Shown here: one piece after another, positions 22,811-33,671 of the stretch | Layout: each line of letters begins with the position of its first letter | How positions within the stretch are numbered: position 1 is the first letter of the stretch | NCBI GenBank assembly: GCA_009760855.2 | Contig: WPIO01000013.1 | Coordinates: 5,471,001 to 5,535,000 of the forward strand | Reading direction: 5' to 3' | Source of the DNA: Cristatella mucedo | Taxonomy: Eukaryota; Bryozoa; Phylactolaemata; Cristatellidae | DNA length: 64,000 bases | Program-made: the position numbers and the translations under genes | Notes under the pieces: generated by a model | Databases searched by the model: none | The model's input: the letters and a program-made list of their open reading frames with translations, nothing else | Told to the model about the DNA's origin: nothing

Positions 22811-24579
22811 TGTTTGGGTGGTCAGCTAAATTACTTGAATCCTATCCAGCGCTGGAGGCACTTTACAAAAATTCTCAGGACATTGGCTCTTGTTGCGCCA
22901 TTTAAAAATATTAAAAATAGTCAATCATTTTTAGTATGTGCATAGACATTTTACCGGAAAAATGTGCAATCTCGTGGGCTCCAGCGACAATGTAATAAGT
23001 TTTGTACGGCAAATCCTGATACTTTTATAGCACGGCCCAGCCTGGCTCAATTTTAGAGCGAAATGCGGTGAGATAGGAAGGGCTCAACGCGAGCCGAGTG
23101 GCTCAATAGCTGTAGTATGCTGCTCCAGGCAGGAGCGGCTGATTGATGACGGCTAACCTGTCAATCCTCTTGTCGTGGGCTGAAGATCGTCACCGCCATC
23201 ATCAGCCGGCTGACAGTGATGAGAGTGGTTTTCTTTTGGGAATGATGAAGGCGGGCAGGCTGTTCAGGCCAGTGATTGACGAGACAGAAATGAGTTAGTG
23301 CCAGCAGAATTCGGCGGAAGCCAGCGTATACAGTCGTATAGCGCCCGTGGTTCGCATTTTGTGACCGCGCACGTGGTTCCGGCGTAGGGATTTGCCGCAG
23401 CGAACTAGAGTTAGACTGGTGCAGTGGAGAGAAGATATTTCTTTGTAGGCAAAGCGGCCCTCAGTACTCCTATCTTTGCAAAGGTGGAATCAAAGCCCTA
23501 GTTCTCCGGTCAGGAGTTAGGGTCCGAGATATTCCTGCCTTGCCGAAGGTGGAGGTATTCCTGCCTTGGCGAAGGTGGAGGCGAAATCCTAGTTCCCCGA
23601 TCATGGTTTAGGTTCCAGTTATTCAGGCATTTCGTCTATTTGGGCTGCGTCCAGTACGGACGCAGGTGGCCTAAGTGCGGGGAAGGTTTTCCTCCGTAAG
23701 AGTGCTTGTTTCGATGAGAGCTTGCGAGGAGTGTGAGGATACAACTGAACTAGACGCGAAGCGACATTGTGCGCTTGCAAATGAAGTCCAGTAAAATCCC
23801 GCTATTCGTGCGTGTATCTCTTTCCAATACACGCCACGAGCTCACGATCCCATAGTAACGGCAATTAGGTGGGCGCCAGGAACACTCTTTTACGCGGTCA
23901 CCTACTATCGTGCGTAGACGCGCACCGAGTCGCATTCGGCAGTAGGCTACGCCGCTTGGTAAGCGGCAGGCTACGCCTCCTCAGCGTTTCCTTCGGCGTA
24001 ATCCTTTCACACTATATCCTGCAAGGAGCCTTTTGGCTCGTGACCAAACTTGACGGCAATACAGTAATCGTTTTGGACCAGAGCAAAAAGACTATGGGCT
24101 TTGCTGGCCAAGTGAAGACTTCGGCCTGTCAACCAGAAATTCTATGCTTTCTGGATTGATCGTCCCATTTGACAGTTCACTGCTAACTTTATTTAGAAAG
24201 CTCAAATATTGTATGACGTGCCGGGCAGACTTTACCCTAAGAATTCCTACAAGCTTTTGTGGACTCAGCCAGCAGTAACTTGCAGCAGTAAACATAACTA
24301 GCCAGTAATCTGCGATTATGAATCGTTAGAAATGCGAACCACTAGATAAAGTCAAGGTTCGACATAATCTGTGCCGTTTTAAATAGATTTCAATCGTTTC
24401 ACAATTGAGTTGAAATTACTTACCTGTAACGCGATACTTTTTTGAACTAGGAGGAACTCGCTTCTCTTATTAACATTCTTACAATAGGCGGGGATTTATA
24501 GGCGGAGATTTAGCTCTTCTTCGATGCCTTTTGTAACAATGGGCATCAAAGCGACTTCAAGATCCTCTGACCTACCGGT
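22811..24579. other. No supported gene
   Basis: Moderately GC-rich. Includes the tandem repeat at 23466-23620, and a short hairpin GCCGCTTGGTAAGCGGC at 23948-23964 flanked by the word GGCTACGCC. A 96-codon plus ORF (23869-24159) is unrecognised. Confidence 0.45.
23466..23620. repeat. Degenerate tandem repeat, about 63-bp unit
   Basis: Two long units and one short unit of the pattern [CTCC/TTCCT]..TTTGCAAAGGTGGAAT...CCTAGTTCTCCG...TTAGGGTCC. The short unit (23529-23555) contains only the first part. Unit 3 begins at 23556. Confidence 0.7.
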
Positions 24580-25525
24580 CGCTTCGCTCGCTTGCACCAG
24601 GCTATCTCTTAAAACCCTCGCTTTCAGTGTGCCCTGACACCACCCGCTTCCAGGCTTCTAGTCGTCTCGTCGTTTCTCGCGATATTAAATTGAAAACTTT
24701 CGGTGGTCGAACCCGTTACAGAGTAGGCTACCACACGACAACATGCGGCGACTCTTTGCTCCAACGGGCGTTACCCAAACGGGCCAACCAGGATGCATTC
24801 CGCCTGCTGGCTCAACGCTTCTACCAATTCAGCTGTGGCCCCGCACGACTCACTGAAACACCCTGATTACTAAGGACATTGTATATCAGGCCGGGCCCCC
24901 CCCCCCTACGACACGCTCTCTCACAAATGCTCTCAGGGGCTACTGCTTGGCGCTCTGTTCCGCTCATTGGAGATCGATATAATAATATAATATGATTCAT
25001 TTATATAGCGCCCTAAAAGAACTTAATCTCTATTAAGGCGCTTCACATTTGTCACTGGGCTCGAACCCACGACCTCAGCCAGACCCTGGTCGGGGCGAGC
25101 ACCTTAACGATTGGGCCAAGATTGATGACTTGCGAATGTGTATTGCTCAGCGGTATTTCGCTCAAAAAATGAAACAGGGCCTTTATTTCATACGCACTGA
25201 AAGTCTGGAACTCACTTCTGCCTTATGTCACCGCCTGCATTAACTAAAGTCTCAGCTTAAGATGCATCTGTTTTTCTCATGTTTCCCTTCGCCCCAGGGA
25301 ACTTATCTTTTTGTTCCGTCGCGCTCCGCGTCTCTCATTTGCATTATTCATGGCATAATACAAGCCAGCGGCCGCCGAGTGCCTTCTTGTCGCGCTTTTG
25401 CATGCTTGCCTGACAACGATACCTCGCTTCTCCTTGGCTCTTAGTCATTGCTTCGGTTGCTGATAGTTTTATAGCGCCTGAATAAAATCAGGTTATCGTA
25501 GGGCGTATTACGAAGGACGTTATTA
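24580..25525 (+). mobile_element. LINE group C copy with nested SINE2
   Basis: 24600-24720 reads as the RT C-terminal region (SLAPGYLL, TTRFQASSRLVVSRD, LKTFGGR). The end of the coding region resumes at about 25195 (ESLELTS) with LKMHLFFSCFPSPQGT. The 3' UTR ends TTATAGCGCCTGAAT...GTTATTATTAT at about 25525. The break contains a reversed SINE2 and a poly-C run (24892-24906). Confidence 0.75.
24990..25125 (-). mobile_element. SINE2 copy (tRNA-like head, LINE tail), minus
   Basis: On the minus strand the A-box side reads TTGGCCCAATCGTTAAGGTGC and the B box is GGGTTCGAGCCC. The tail reads GAAGCGCCTTAATAGAGATTAAG...GGGCGCTATATAAATGAA. It sits inside the group C LINE. Confidence 0.85.
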
Positions 25526-26779
25526 TTATAGGCCTAAACCCGAAAATTCACTTTTGAGGAAAAACTGTTTGACATGGAATTGATGCAGCTTTTGGAATTT
25601 TAATCCAAGAAAAGACCCATAATAATGAACTTAGTTGACAGCGAATTGAAGTTGGGCCGTTTTTTCTTAAAAAACAATCTGATAAAACTAGAGACAAAAC
25701 TAGAGCACGAGCCTTCTTGCACTACCAGAGCCAGAGCAGAAACCTTGTTCAGATACTAAAGCTTTAGTCGACAGAAGCGACTCAGCCGTTAAAAACAGAC
25801 CTATCATATACGCCAAAGATTGGGCACATCCGGGGACTGGGCTCGGGGTCTTAACAGTAGAAACAGCCCTTTTGGTCAAGGCCCAGATTGCTAAGCCCAA
25901 TTCACCAATTTGGTTTACTGAGACTGTGTATAGACATTGGGTAAGCATTTCGGGGTAGTGTTGTGCTGATATTTTTTTTTTTATCCGAACCCAGCAGCAG
26001 GACCACTCCACCCCGTCCTGCTGCTGGCCAAGTGGGTAGTGCTCAGCGCGAGTGTGTGCAGCTTCAAGTGGCACTCAACTTTCCTGCCTCAGTTGTGTAG
26101 CTTTTTTGTTTAACTTTTTTTGTTTATCTTTCTGAGGACATATCTCTCGTAAAGGAAGGATCGACTGCATGGTATTGCTTTGCAATCAGCCATGCGCTCT
26201 GCAATCGCCGGAGTGCTCCTCGGGTTCTAGCTTCAGCTGCCCACGGCGTAATTCTTCATTCGCTTGCACACGAGGTCGTGGGCGTAGGCCCAGATTCTAA
26301 AACTCAACGATGGCAAAAACTGAAAGCATCGTGATTTGTATTGCCAGCATGTAACTAAAAAATGTCTGTGAGCTTTTAATCGGTGGAATGGGGTTGAGAC
26401 AATTAGCTGTTGCTCAGAATCTGGATTTCATCTTCGGCGATCTATATTTTGTATACCTTTAATCAGAAGACAGCTTTCACGGCCAGTCACGAAATTCGCT
26501 CTCTATTAATTGTTTGTGGCGATTTAGTAAAATTTCTTGCTGCAAGTCCTACAGGCTGTTTATTCTCTCTGGGGTGGGCTAAGGTATTGTTGTTGCTGCC
26601 CTCTGCTAGCGTGGCCTTTGACGGAGAGCTGTAATTAGATGTCAACGAGATCGCTAGATGGATCTTTGCACCCGACTACTTCATCCAAATTACCCCCCCC
26701 CCCTATTCAGCCAGCCCAGCCAGTGGATTCGTGTGCCAAAATGTGTTTCCTGACTCCGACGGCATTCAGCTACTATGCT
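25526..26779. other. No gene recognised
   Basis: Unique AT-rich sequence. Poly-T at 25970-25982 and a poly-C run at 26692-26702. Confidence 0.45.
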
Positions 26780-26930
26780 GGTTTGGTCTAGCAGTTAAGG
26801 TGCTCGCCCCGACCAAGGTCTGACTGAGGTCGTGGGCTCGAACCCCGAGGCATATGTGAAGCGCCTGAATAGAGATTAAGTTCTCTTGGGGCGCTATATA
26901 AATAAATTTTATTTATTTATTTATTTACGC
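26780..26930 (+). mobile_element. SINE2 copy, plus
   Basis: Head TGGTTTGGTCTAGCAGTTAAG (A box), B box GGGCTCGAACCCC. The LINE-type tail GAAGCGCCTGAATAGAGATT...GGGGCGCTATATAAATAAA runs into (ATTT)n. Best preserved member of the family here. Confidence 0.9.
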
Positions 26931-27004
26931 TCCTATCAATCAAGACGAATTTGTACAGCAGCACTGGGTCTGATTTGGCCCAGGGGTCAAGGAATTCGCT
27001 TTCG

Positions 27005-27110
27005 ACGATTGACGTCAAGGTGCTTGCCTTTGACGGCCGAGGTGAGGGGCTTGAGCACTGCAGCATATGGTGAAGCGCCTTGATAGAGATTCAGTTCTCT
27101 ATTGAAACCA
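27005..27110 (+). mobile_element. SINE2 copy, degenerate
   Basis: Head remnant TCAAGGTGCTTGCC and tail TGAAGCGCCTTGATAGAG...AGTTCTCT. The B box is damaged and the last bases of the tail are absent. Confidence 0.65.
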
Positions 27111-27544
27111 AACAAATGAATTATAGTACTATTCCAATGTCTTAATTTCACTCAGCACAAATAATAAATTGTTCATTTTTCTCTTGTCGGTGAGTAATCG
27201 GAAAATTAGTCAAAAAATTGGATCCAAATCAATTTTTGGTCTAGGGTGCCTTAAAAAAGACAAACGTACTAGAAATACAATCCGAAATTATGATGATTTC
27301 CAAATAAAGGCAAAACAAAAAAAATTCGATGATAATGCGGACCACGTCTAACCCAGAAGTAAAACTTAAGCTAAATGTCTACATATAATAAATTAACCAA
27401 TCTCTGCATCATAGGAGACTTGTGTTCTACTAAGTTGAACCTTGAATCATAGGTGCATTTTTGTTGCTTGCTGAGGTTCATGCCTGTGACTTTCTAAAAG
27501 TTATATTTACAGTGCATTATTGCGCCTTCCAAATTCCAACACTC
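27111..27544. other. No gene recognised
   Basis: AT-rich unique sequence. Confidence 0.4.
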
Positions 27545-28175
27545 GACCAATACTAAACGGATCAAAATAAAATTTGAAACGTGAGCTCAAATCTGCCTGT
27601 AAAACACAAGATTAGTTTATTTCTGATTTTTGGTTGGACAAGCATCGTTATATACGCCCTATAGCGTTCTTGAACTTTATACCCTGCAATCATTTGGTCC
27701 AGCGGTTAAGGTGCTCGCCCAGACTAAGGTCTGGCTGAGGTCGTGGGCTCGAGCCCGGAGGCATATGTGAAGCGCCTGAATAGAGATTAAGTTCTCTTGG
27801 GGCGCTATACAAATGAATTATATATGATTCATCAATGCATGTCGTAAAATTGTTTTTCCATTGCTCGAGTGTTAAGCAATTACCTAAATCTTTTGATAGG
27901 GTTTGACACATTTTCAAACTGCATAGTATTGAATCTGTTAGGTTTCTAGATCTCCAAATTTGGACATTTGGCCACAGATTGAACTTGATTCCTCTGAAAC
28001 AACTGACATTAAAATCACAGCCATTGTTAAATTAAAAGATATTAAATTTTGAAATGATGACACGATTGCAAGATGTCAGTTTCATCTATTTTCTTCGTAT
28101 TGGTGATTATTTAAATCTCGGGATAGGTTTCTGGAATACGGAGATAACTCCACAAGCCTTCTCAATGTCCTTCTA
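27545..28175. repeat. Old unclassified interspersed repeat, copy 2
   Basis: Counterpart of 6540-7080, interrupted at 27689-27826 by a SINE2. After the insertion the match resumes with ATTCATCAATG and continues through GCATAGTATTGAATCTG and TTGGACATTTGGCCACA to about 28175. Confidence 0.65.
27689..27826 (+). mobile_element. SINE2 copy nested in the old repeat
   Basis: Head TTTGGTCCAGCGGTTAAGG, B box GGGCTCGAGCCC, tail GAAGCGCCTGAATAGAGATT...GGGGCGCTATACAAATGAA. Nearly identical to the copy at 26780. Confidence 0.9.
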
Positions 28176-28612
28176 TTCACTGTTACTAACATTCTATTTT
28201 GCTCTGCAGGTCCTAACTTATGATAGTGGTTTTATCTGCTGCTACCCACAGCAGAACCTTTTATTCGTAAGATGAAGGTGACTGGAGTTTTGAGCTCAAT
28301 AAATCCAATAAATTGTTGCTACTGTTGCTTACTTCTCACGGCATTTAGGTGTCATCGAAAAGGAGGTACACATAAATATACGCATGTCCTGTCTAATTTT
28401 GAATGTGCGATGAATAGATGGGAGGCATCATTAATCTGCTACCCGTTGCTGACCTAAGAGAAAAGAGCCCACTCGAACATAAAATGCAAATCAAAAAATT
28501 TTGAAAACTAAGTAACATTTGAACAAGATCAAAGATTGAGAATTCTCAGCAAGGAGAATGTGCCAAACTAAATAGCGAGAGTTCCTAGAACACAAAACCA
28601 AAGTGCTCTTGA
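28176..28612. other. No gene recognised
   Basis: AT-rich unique sequence. Confidence 0.4.
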
Positions 28613-28785
28613 GCCGTGATGTCACGCTAGGTAAGGCGGTTGCCTTTCATGACCTCGGTCCCGAGGTCGCTGGTTCAAACCCTGCAATAGGCGATTCTTT
28701 ATTGCCGTTGCAAGCGGTGGCGGTAGCCGTAAAGGCTCTTCTGTCTCTACACCAAAGGGGCTAATTAATACTCTAGTATTTTTTA
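28613..28785 (+). mobile_element. SINE1 copy, plus
   Basis: Head GAGCCGTGATGTCACGC, B box TGGTTCAAACCC, body TTTATTGCCGTTGCAAGCGG, tail with GGCTCTTCTGTC and CTAGTATTTTTT. Confidence 0.85.
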
Positions 28786-29639
28786 AATAACAGTTGCAGG
28801 CAAAGAAAGAAAAAACAGCAGAGAATTAGTTTTAATTTTTTGCTTGATAACGAAAGCAATAGAAATCAAATGTATGATAATTCTCACTTCGAAATACATT
28901 GTATAAAAATTCTGCAATATTTAATAAGAACTACAAGATTCCCGCCAGTAGGGCAAGCTCAATAGCCAGATCAACTGACAGATCAGGCCGCATGCTTTAC
29001 AGCACGGTTGGAGTGCTTCATGATTTTTCAAGGATATAGGCTAGTAGTATACATTATGTGCCAGCGTCTCGAGTATATGCACGTACGTATGTATGAGTCT
29101 ATGTCGTATATACAAGGACAGACATTGTCGAATTTTTTAACACGGTAGATTCAATAACAAGAAGAAAAAAAGGACAAAATATTAACTTATATCTTACAAA
29201 TGTGCGTACAAGCCTTTAGAGAATCAGGTAAAGATAGATTTCAGAAAGTAGTTCCATTAGTCGCATAAAGATTCAATAAAGCAAAAGTTAAAATTTATAA
29301 AATAGAATGCTCGGGAAAGGAGACTATTTTGCCAATGTCTGCGGAGTGAGTTATGGAGGAGCTTGGTCGTCGAGAGCAATTCAGTGTTTTGAGTTTACAG
29401 CATCAATGAGAGTATCGAGGCTTTGGGCAGAGTCGGAAAGCATATCAAGAAGACCTGCATTGCAAACTGATTTAAAAATTCTGATTAATAATGCTTTCAA
29501 GTTGCGTTGTTTGAAAAAATTGATGCTGCTGTTCTCATAGGACCCGGAAATGCACAATAAACGAGATTGAGCGATGATCCGAGATGGTAAGTGGTTACAC
29601 AACAAGGTCACTGAGGCAGACATCTATTCTTATTACGAG
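28786..29639. other. No supported gene
   Basis: AT-rich. The minus ORF at 29381-29623 (80 codons) is unrecognised. Confidence 0.45.
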
Positions 29640-30440
29640 ATCCATAATATGTCAGTCAAGTGTGCCTACTTTCAGCTGCATAACATTTCTAAAATTCGGG
29701 CTTGTTTAGGTAAAGATACCACGCCTAAGTTGGTCCATGCATTTGTGACATCCCGTCTTGACTTCTGTAACTCACTGATTCCTGGCCTACCAGGATGTGG
29801 AATCAGGCGACTACAGCTGGTGCAAAACTCGGCAGCTAAGCTTGTCTGTCGTGAGCGTCGAAATTGCCACGTTACACCACTTCTCACCGACCTGCACTGG
29901 CTACCAGTCAAGCAAGGGATTGACTTCAAGGTTTTGTCGCTCACCTTTAGGTCACTTCATTCTTTGGCTCCAGCCTACCTATCAGATCTTCTGGCCCGCC
30001 AGGCCGATCATCGTACCACCCGCATTTCGGAATCCAACAGTTTACCAATACCTCATATAAGCCTCAAATCCTTTGGAGACCGTGCATTTAGTTTTTTTGC
30101 TCCCAAAGCCTGAAACTCCCTCCCGACTTGCGTCAGAAGGTCCCCTGACTTGACCACATTTAAAAAGAACTTAAAAACACACCTATTTAGGCCTGCATTT
30201 AGTGGGTCCCTGTGATTCGTCCTTGATGTGCTTATGCGTGCTGACACTGTGCATGCTGCCACTAACCAAACTTGCATGGTGACCCTGTGCATGTCACCCC
30301 TAACCACGTTATTCATTTTGTTTATCAAGCATGACAATTCTCACCATTCAATCGCGTATCCCTTTGCAGCAAATGTAAAGTGCCTAGAAAGAGATTGAGT
30401 TTTCTGAGGTGCTTTATCAAGTGCATTATTTTTATTATTA
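29640..30440 (+). mobile_element. LINE group A copy
   Basis: ORF 29574-30113 includes AYFQLHNISKIRACL, LVHAFVTSRLDFCNS, LQLVQNSAAKLVCR, LHWLPVK and [14 protein letters not shown], the standard C-terminal RT region. The 3' UTR and the tail AAAGTGCCTAGAAAGAG...ATTATTTTTATTATTA follow. 5' truncated at about 29640. Confidence 0.92.
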
Positions 30441-31049
30441 TGCCCACCCCGCCCCAATATGAGTCGCACAGTTAACTTATTGGACCCAGATAAAGTTGTC
30501 TACCCAGTCGAGAAACGAGCGGACCTGAATCTGCTATGGTCATCAACATGAATGGTCAGTCTCCTAAAATTAGGCAGGGCCTGCCATACGCAAATACATT
30601 AGTGAAGAACAAATTCTCGATTCTTCCATATCTGTAAGAGGCATGCTCCTTAACGGGGATCTCGTGGCAACAGATTCGAACGATGGCGGAAAGCTGTTTT
30701 CACGGACGACAGCTATCTGTTCACCCACCCATGTCAAACCGCCCGGAGAGCACTCAGCTAGGGCAAGGTGGTCGGACATGGGCGACGCAAGCTGGTAAAA
30801 TGACCTGTAAGCAAGGTGGACGACCTTCAAATCGATTCGATGCTTGATAGCAGCCAGTGAAGCTCATTCAGACTCGGGATGATGTGGCATGGCATCTAAG
30901 CCTAAGAGATTCTTATCAAAAGAACCTTGAAGGCCAGCCATTGGGTAATGACTATCGGTGACATTGCACCTCTTTCTCTCTCTCATTGCTAAGCGGATTT
31001 CTTTTTTTGATAAGCATATACTAAGGTAGTTAAAAAGTTGAATGAAGTT
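30441..31049. other. No gene recognised
   Basis: Unique sequence, short ORFs only. Confidence 0.4.
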
Positions 31050-32128
31050 GAATGCAAATGTTGCACACGCTGCTGCATACGAATAACTTTGCGGGCTTCA
31101 GTGAGTTTCAGCAGCATGCCCACTTTGCAATTCACTCCTGATCTGTGCGTCGGCCTGAACGCACGCTTTCCACTCCCTTCTCTCTTATCACGGCGGTTTC
31201 CCACAGCAGCACGCACGACGGCTATTATACGAGCATGTACTCACGCCTGCGTTTGTCACCGTCGCCTGCGTATTCATACAGCCACCGGCACTCGCTCGTG
31301 GGGCTCGCTTCGAGCCGCAGCCGCGAGTACGAACTGCTACAGTAGCGGCGGACAGCAGCATCTCGGAGCGCAGCGACGGTAGCGTCTCGGCGATAGGGAG
31401 AACCCGCACAGGCATCTCGGCACAGAGCGCAGAGGACCGTAGCGGTAGATAACGGTCAGCGGCAAAGCGACAGCAAAGCCTACTACGACAAGGTTCAGGC
31501 GGCCCGCGAGAGCGACGTCGAAGCGGTGGCGAAGCGCGGCGGCGTTCTAGCGTCGGATAGCGCCCTCGCGTAGCGTAGCTTTAGCGTCGGATAGCGCCCT
31601 CGCGTAGCTTTAGCGTCGAGTAGCACCCTCGCGAGCGTCTCGGTGCAGAGCACAGAGGAGCGCGACCGCGAGATCGACGAGGCCGTAGTTATGAGCCCGG
31701 AGTGGTTTTCGAAGGGCCGGACATGCCGGCGATTAGCGCAACCGGCTATCGGGGCTCGCACGTAGGTGACTTGCGGGAACCACGCGACAGTGGAAGCGGT
31801 GTCCCAGCTTTATCTAAAGGTGAGCAGGATCTATGACCGGCCATTCGCGAGAGGCGGAGCTGATACGTGCCTCCTGCCAGTGGCAGTCACGTCGCTTGCA
31901 TCCCAGTTAAGCCGGTCGGAACTCTTCAATGTTTAAATTAACATTCTGACAGCCCGAACGACACACGGCTGGACAGGCAGCAACGGATGCTTCGGGGCCA
32001 CCGCCGGAGCAGGCAGCAGAAGAGGAGAGCGTGGGGGCCAATGGCTATACGACTTTCCTGTCGTGAGGGCTGCCCCCTCGCCACCTAAGTTGGTGGACTA
32101 CGAGGTCTATTTTCTATGGGGGAAGGCA
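31050..32128 (+). mobile_element. GC-rich 3' interior of an LTR element
   Basis: GC-rich sequence leading directly into the LTR at 32129. The last bases (GGGGGAAGGCA) form a polypurine tract where plus-strand priming is expected. No recognisable integrase, RT or protease motif was found, so the interior is decayed, or the left border lies further right than given. Contains the tandem repeat at 31548-31636. Confidence 0.45.
31548..31636. repeat. Short GC-rich tandem repeat
   Basis: Nearly three copies of TAGCGTCGGATAGCGCCCTC plus a CGCGTAGC spacer. The third copy is diverged. Confidence 0.85.
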
Positions 32129-32399
32129 TGTTGTGTGCGTCTGCGGCTTCTGCTGGTGTAATTAGCGAAGCGCCCTGACTTTAATGTACATGCCTCACCT
32201 GCAGCAAATAGTTAAGCCATTGACGCAGCGCCAGGCCACTAATGCATGTTATGTTTCTTGTCGAGTGCTGCGATTCGTCGAGCTCTCATATATGTACGCG
32301 TTGAGAGAAATAACGAGTCTCGTTAACGGCTCACGTCCTCGCTGTTTCTTCGCGAGACTCCACTAGTACTGCAGCCGCCGGAGCCACTGTAATACAAAA
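32129..32399 (+). mobile_element. 3' LTR, family TGTTG...
   Basis: Begins TGTTGTGTGCG right after a purine tract and ends about CTGTAATACAAAA. It contains TATATATGTACGCG, AGAAATAACGAGTCTCG and GCGAGACTCCACTAG, aligned with the LTRs at 63270 and 20915. A SINE1 begins within 10 bp of the end. Confidence 0.7.
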
Positions 32400-32407
32400 C
32401 TGTGCTG

Positions 32408-32582
32408 TGAGCCGAGACGGCACCCTAGGTGAGGCGGTTGTTTTTCACGACCTTGAAACCAAGGTCGTGGCTTCGAATCCTGAAGTGGGCTATTCTTTAT
32501 TGCCGATGCAGGAGGTCGTTATAACATTCGAAGCACTTCTGTCGCTTTACAAAAAAGGCTGTTAAATCAGCTAGTACTTCTT
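32408..32582 (+). mobile_element. SINE1 copy at an LTR border
   Basis: Head GAGCCGAGACGGCACCC, B box GGCTTCGAATCC, body TTTATTGCCGATGCAGG, tail AAAAGGCTGTTAAATCAGC. Confidence 0.85.
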
Positions 32583-33057
32583 TCTTTCTTATGCTGGACA
32601 TTAAGCTAGAAGCGGTTCCCCGCTTTGCTGTGCCTTAAGGTTGCTGTTAGCGACACGATGCGTTGCGATATTCGCGGCCGTATCACGGCTGACAGTTGAT
32701 GCGGCGAACGGTGTAAGAACTTTTGGACTTTGGTAAACATCCATGCGCATATATGTGCGGTATATCCGTCTTTGACAACCCCTGTTTAATGCCAGTGTCG
32801 GACGCAGGGGTTGCTACCACTTGATATTAAGAAATGAGGTTAGCGAAACCAGGGGGAAACACTGCATGACATTTTCATCGCAAGCAATAAAGCTGGTGGT
32901 ATTGCTGCTGTCGTACCGTGACCTGACTGACTGCTATGTGCTCTCAACGAAGCCTCAGGCGAGAACAACCCTGTAAAGCCTTTTCTATGCTGTCCTTCAA
33001 AGTGTTGGCCAGCGGCTGGGGAACTGGTCACCGGCCCCTCTCGTGGCTCTGCCTCTA
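32583..33057. other. No gene recognised
   Basis: Unique sequence. Confidence 0.4.
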
Positions 33058-33575
33058 CTTGTAGATTTGAGGAGCTACAGAAGGAGATTCAATAAATTAC
33101 ATTGCATTGCTCGTGCTAAACGTACGCTTGCAACAAACGCTTCTCATTGCTACCTAAGAAATCTCAGTCCGAAACAAATTCGAATACCAGATACGAATAA
33201 TAACTATCGTCCCACAATCTACCTTAGGTACGATTGGAAACACAAAAACTAAAGCCGAAGTCAAATGAGTCAAGTGAAAGTAAGACCATTTTATTTTTCC
33301 CTCAGCATCTCAAAACCACTAGTCATTAGTCAGGCAAGTGAATGTGCCATACCAAAACTGTATTCCTCTCTTGAACACTCAAGTCAAGATGAGACAGTCT
33401 ACAAGTACTTCGGCCAAGCTTATTGACAGCGGCAGATTGCCTAACCAATTAAACACGTACACTACGTAGTTAACTAACACTAGAGGTCACTCTGGGCTGC
33501 ATAAAGTCGGCCCACGACAACGTGCATGCCTCGGGGTTGTGACAGCCATCCGCACCTGAAGGCAGCAGCCTTCAC
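33058..33575 (+). repeat. Direct repeat D, copy 1 (internally deleted)
   Basis: Aligns with 35045-35757. Shared blocks include TTTTATTTTTCC, CTCAGCATCTCAAAACC, CAGTCAGGCAAGTGAATG or close variants, AGATTGCCTAACCAATTAAAC, GTCACTCTGGGCTGCATAAA and CATCCGCACCTGAAGGCAGC. About 190 bp present in copy 2 is replaced here by a short unrelated stretch (about 33388-33430). Confidence 0.85.
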
Positions 33576-33634
33576 TTCTATGCTGACGATTCGAATCACT
33601 TCTATGCTGACGATCGTAGCTATATTTATTATTT

Positions 33635-33671
<37 letters not shown>

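Noticed and set aside
22342-22905. 187-codon plus ORF
   Set aside because: About half is the 3' UTR of a LINE B read in frame by chance.
29381-29623. 80-codon minus ORF as a small gene
   Set aside because: No start context, splice sites or recognisable motif in AT-rich sequence.
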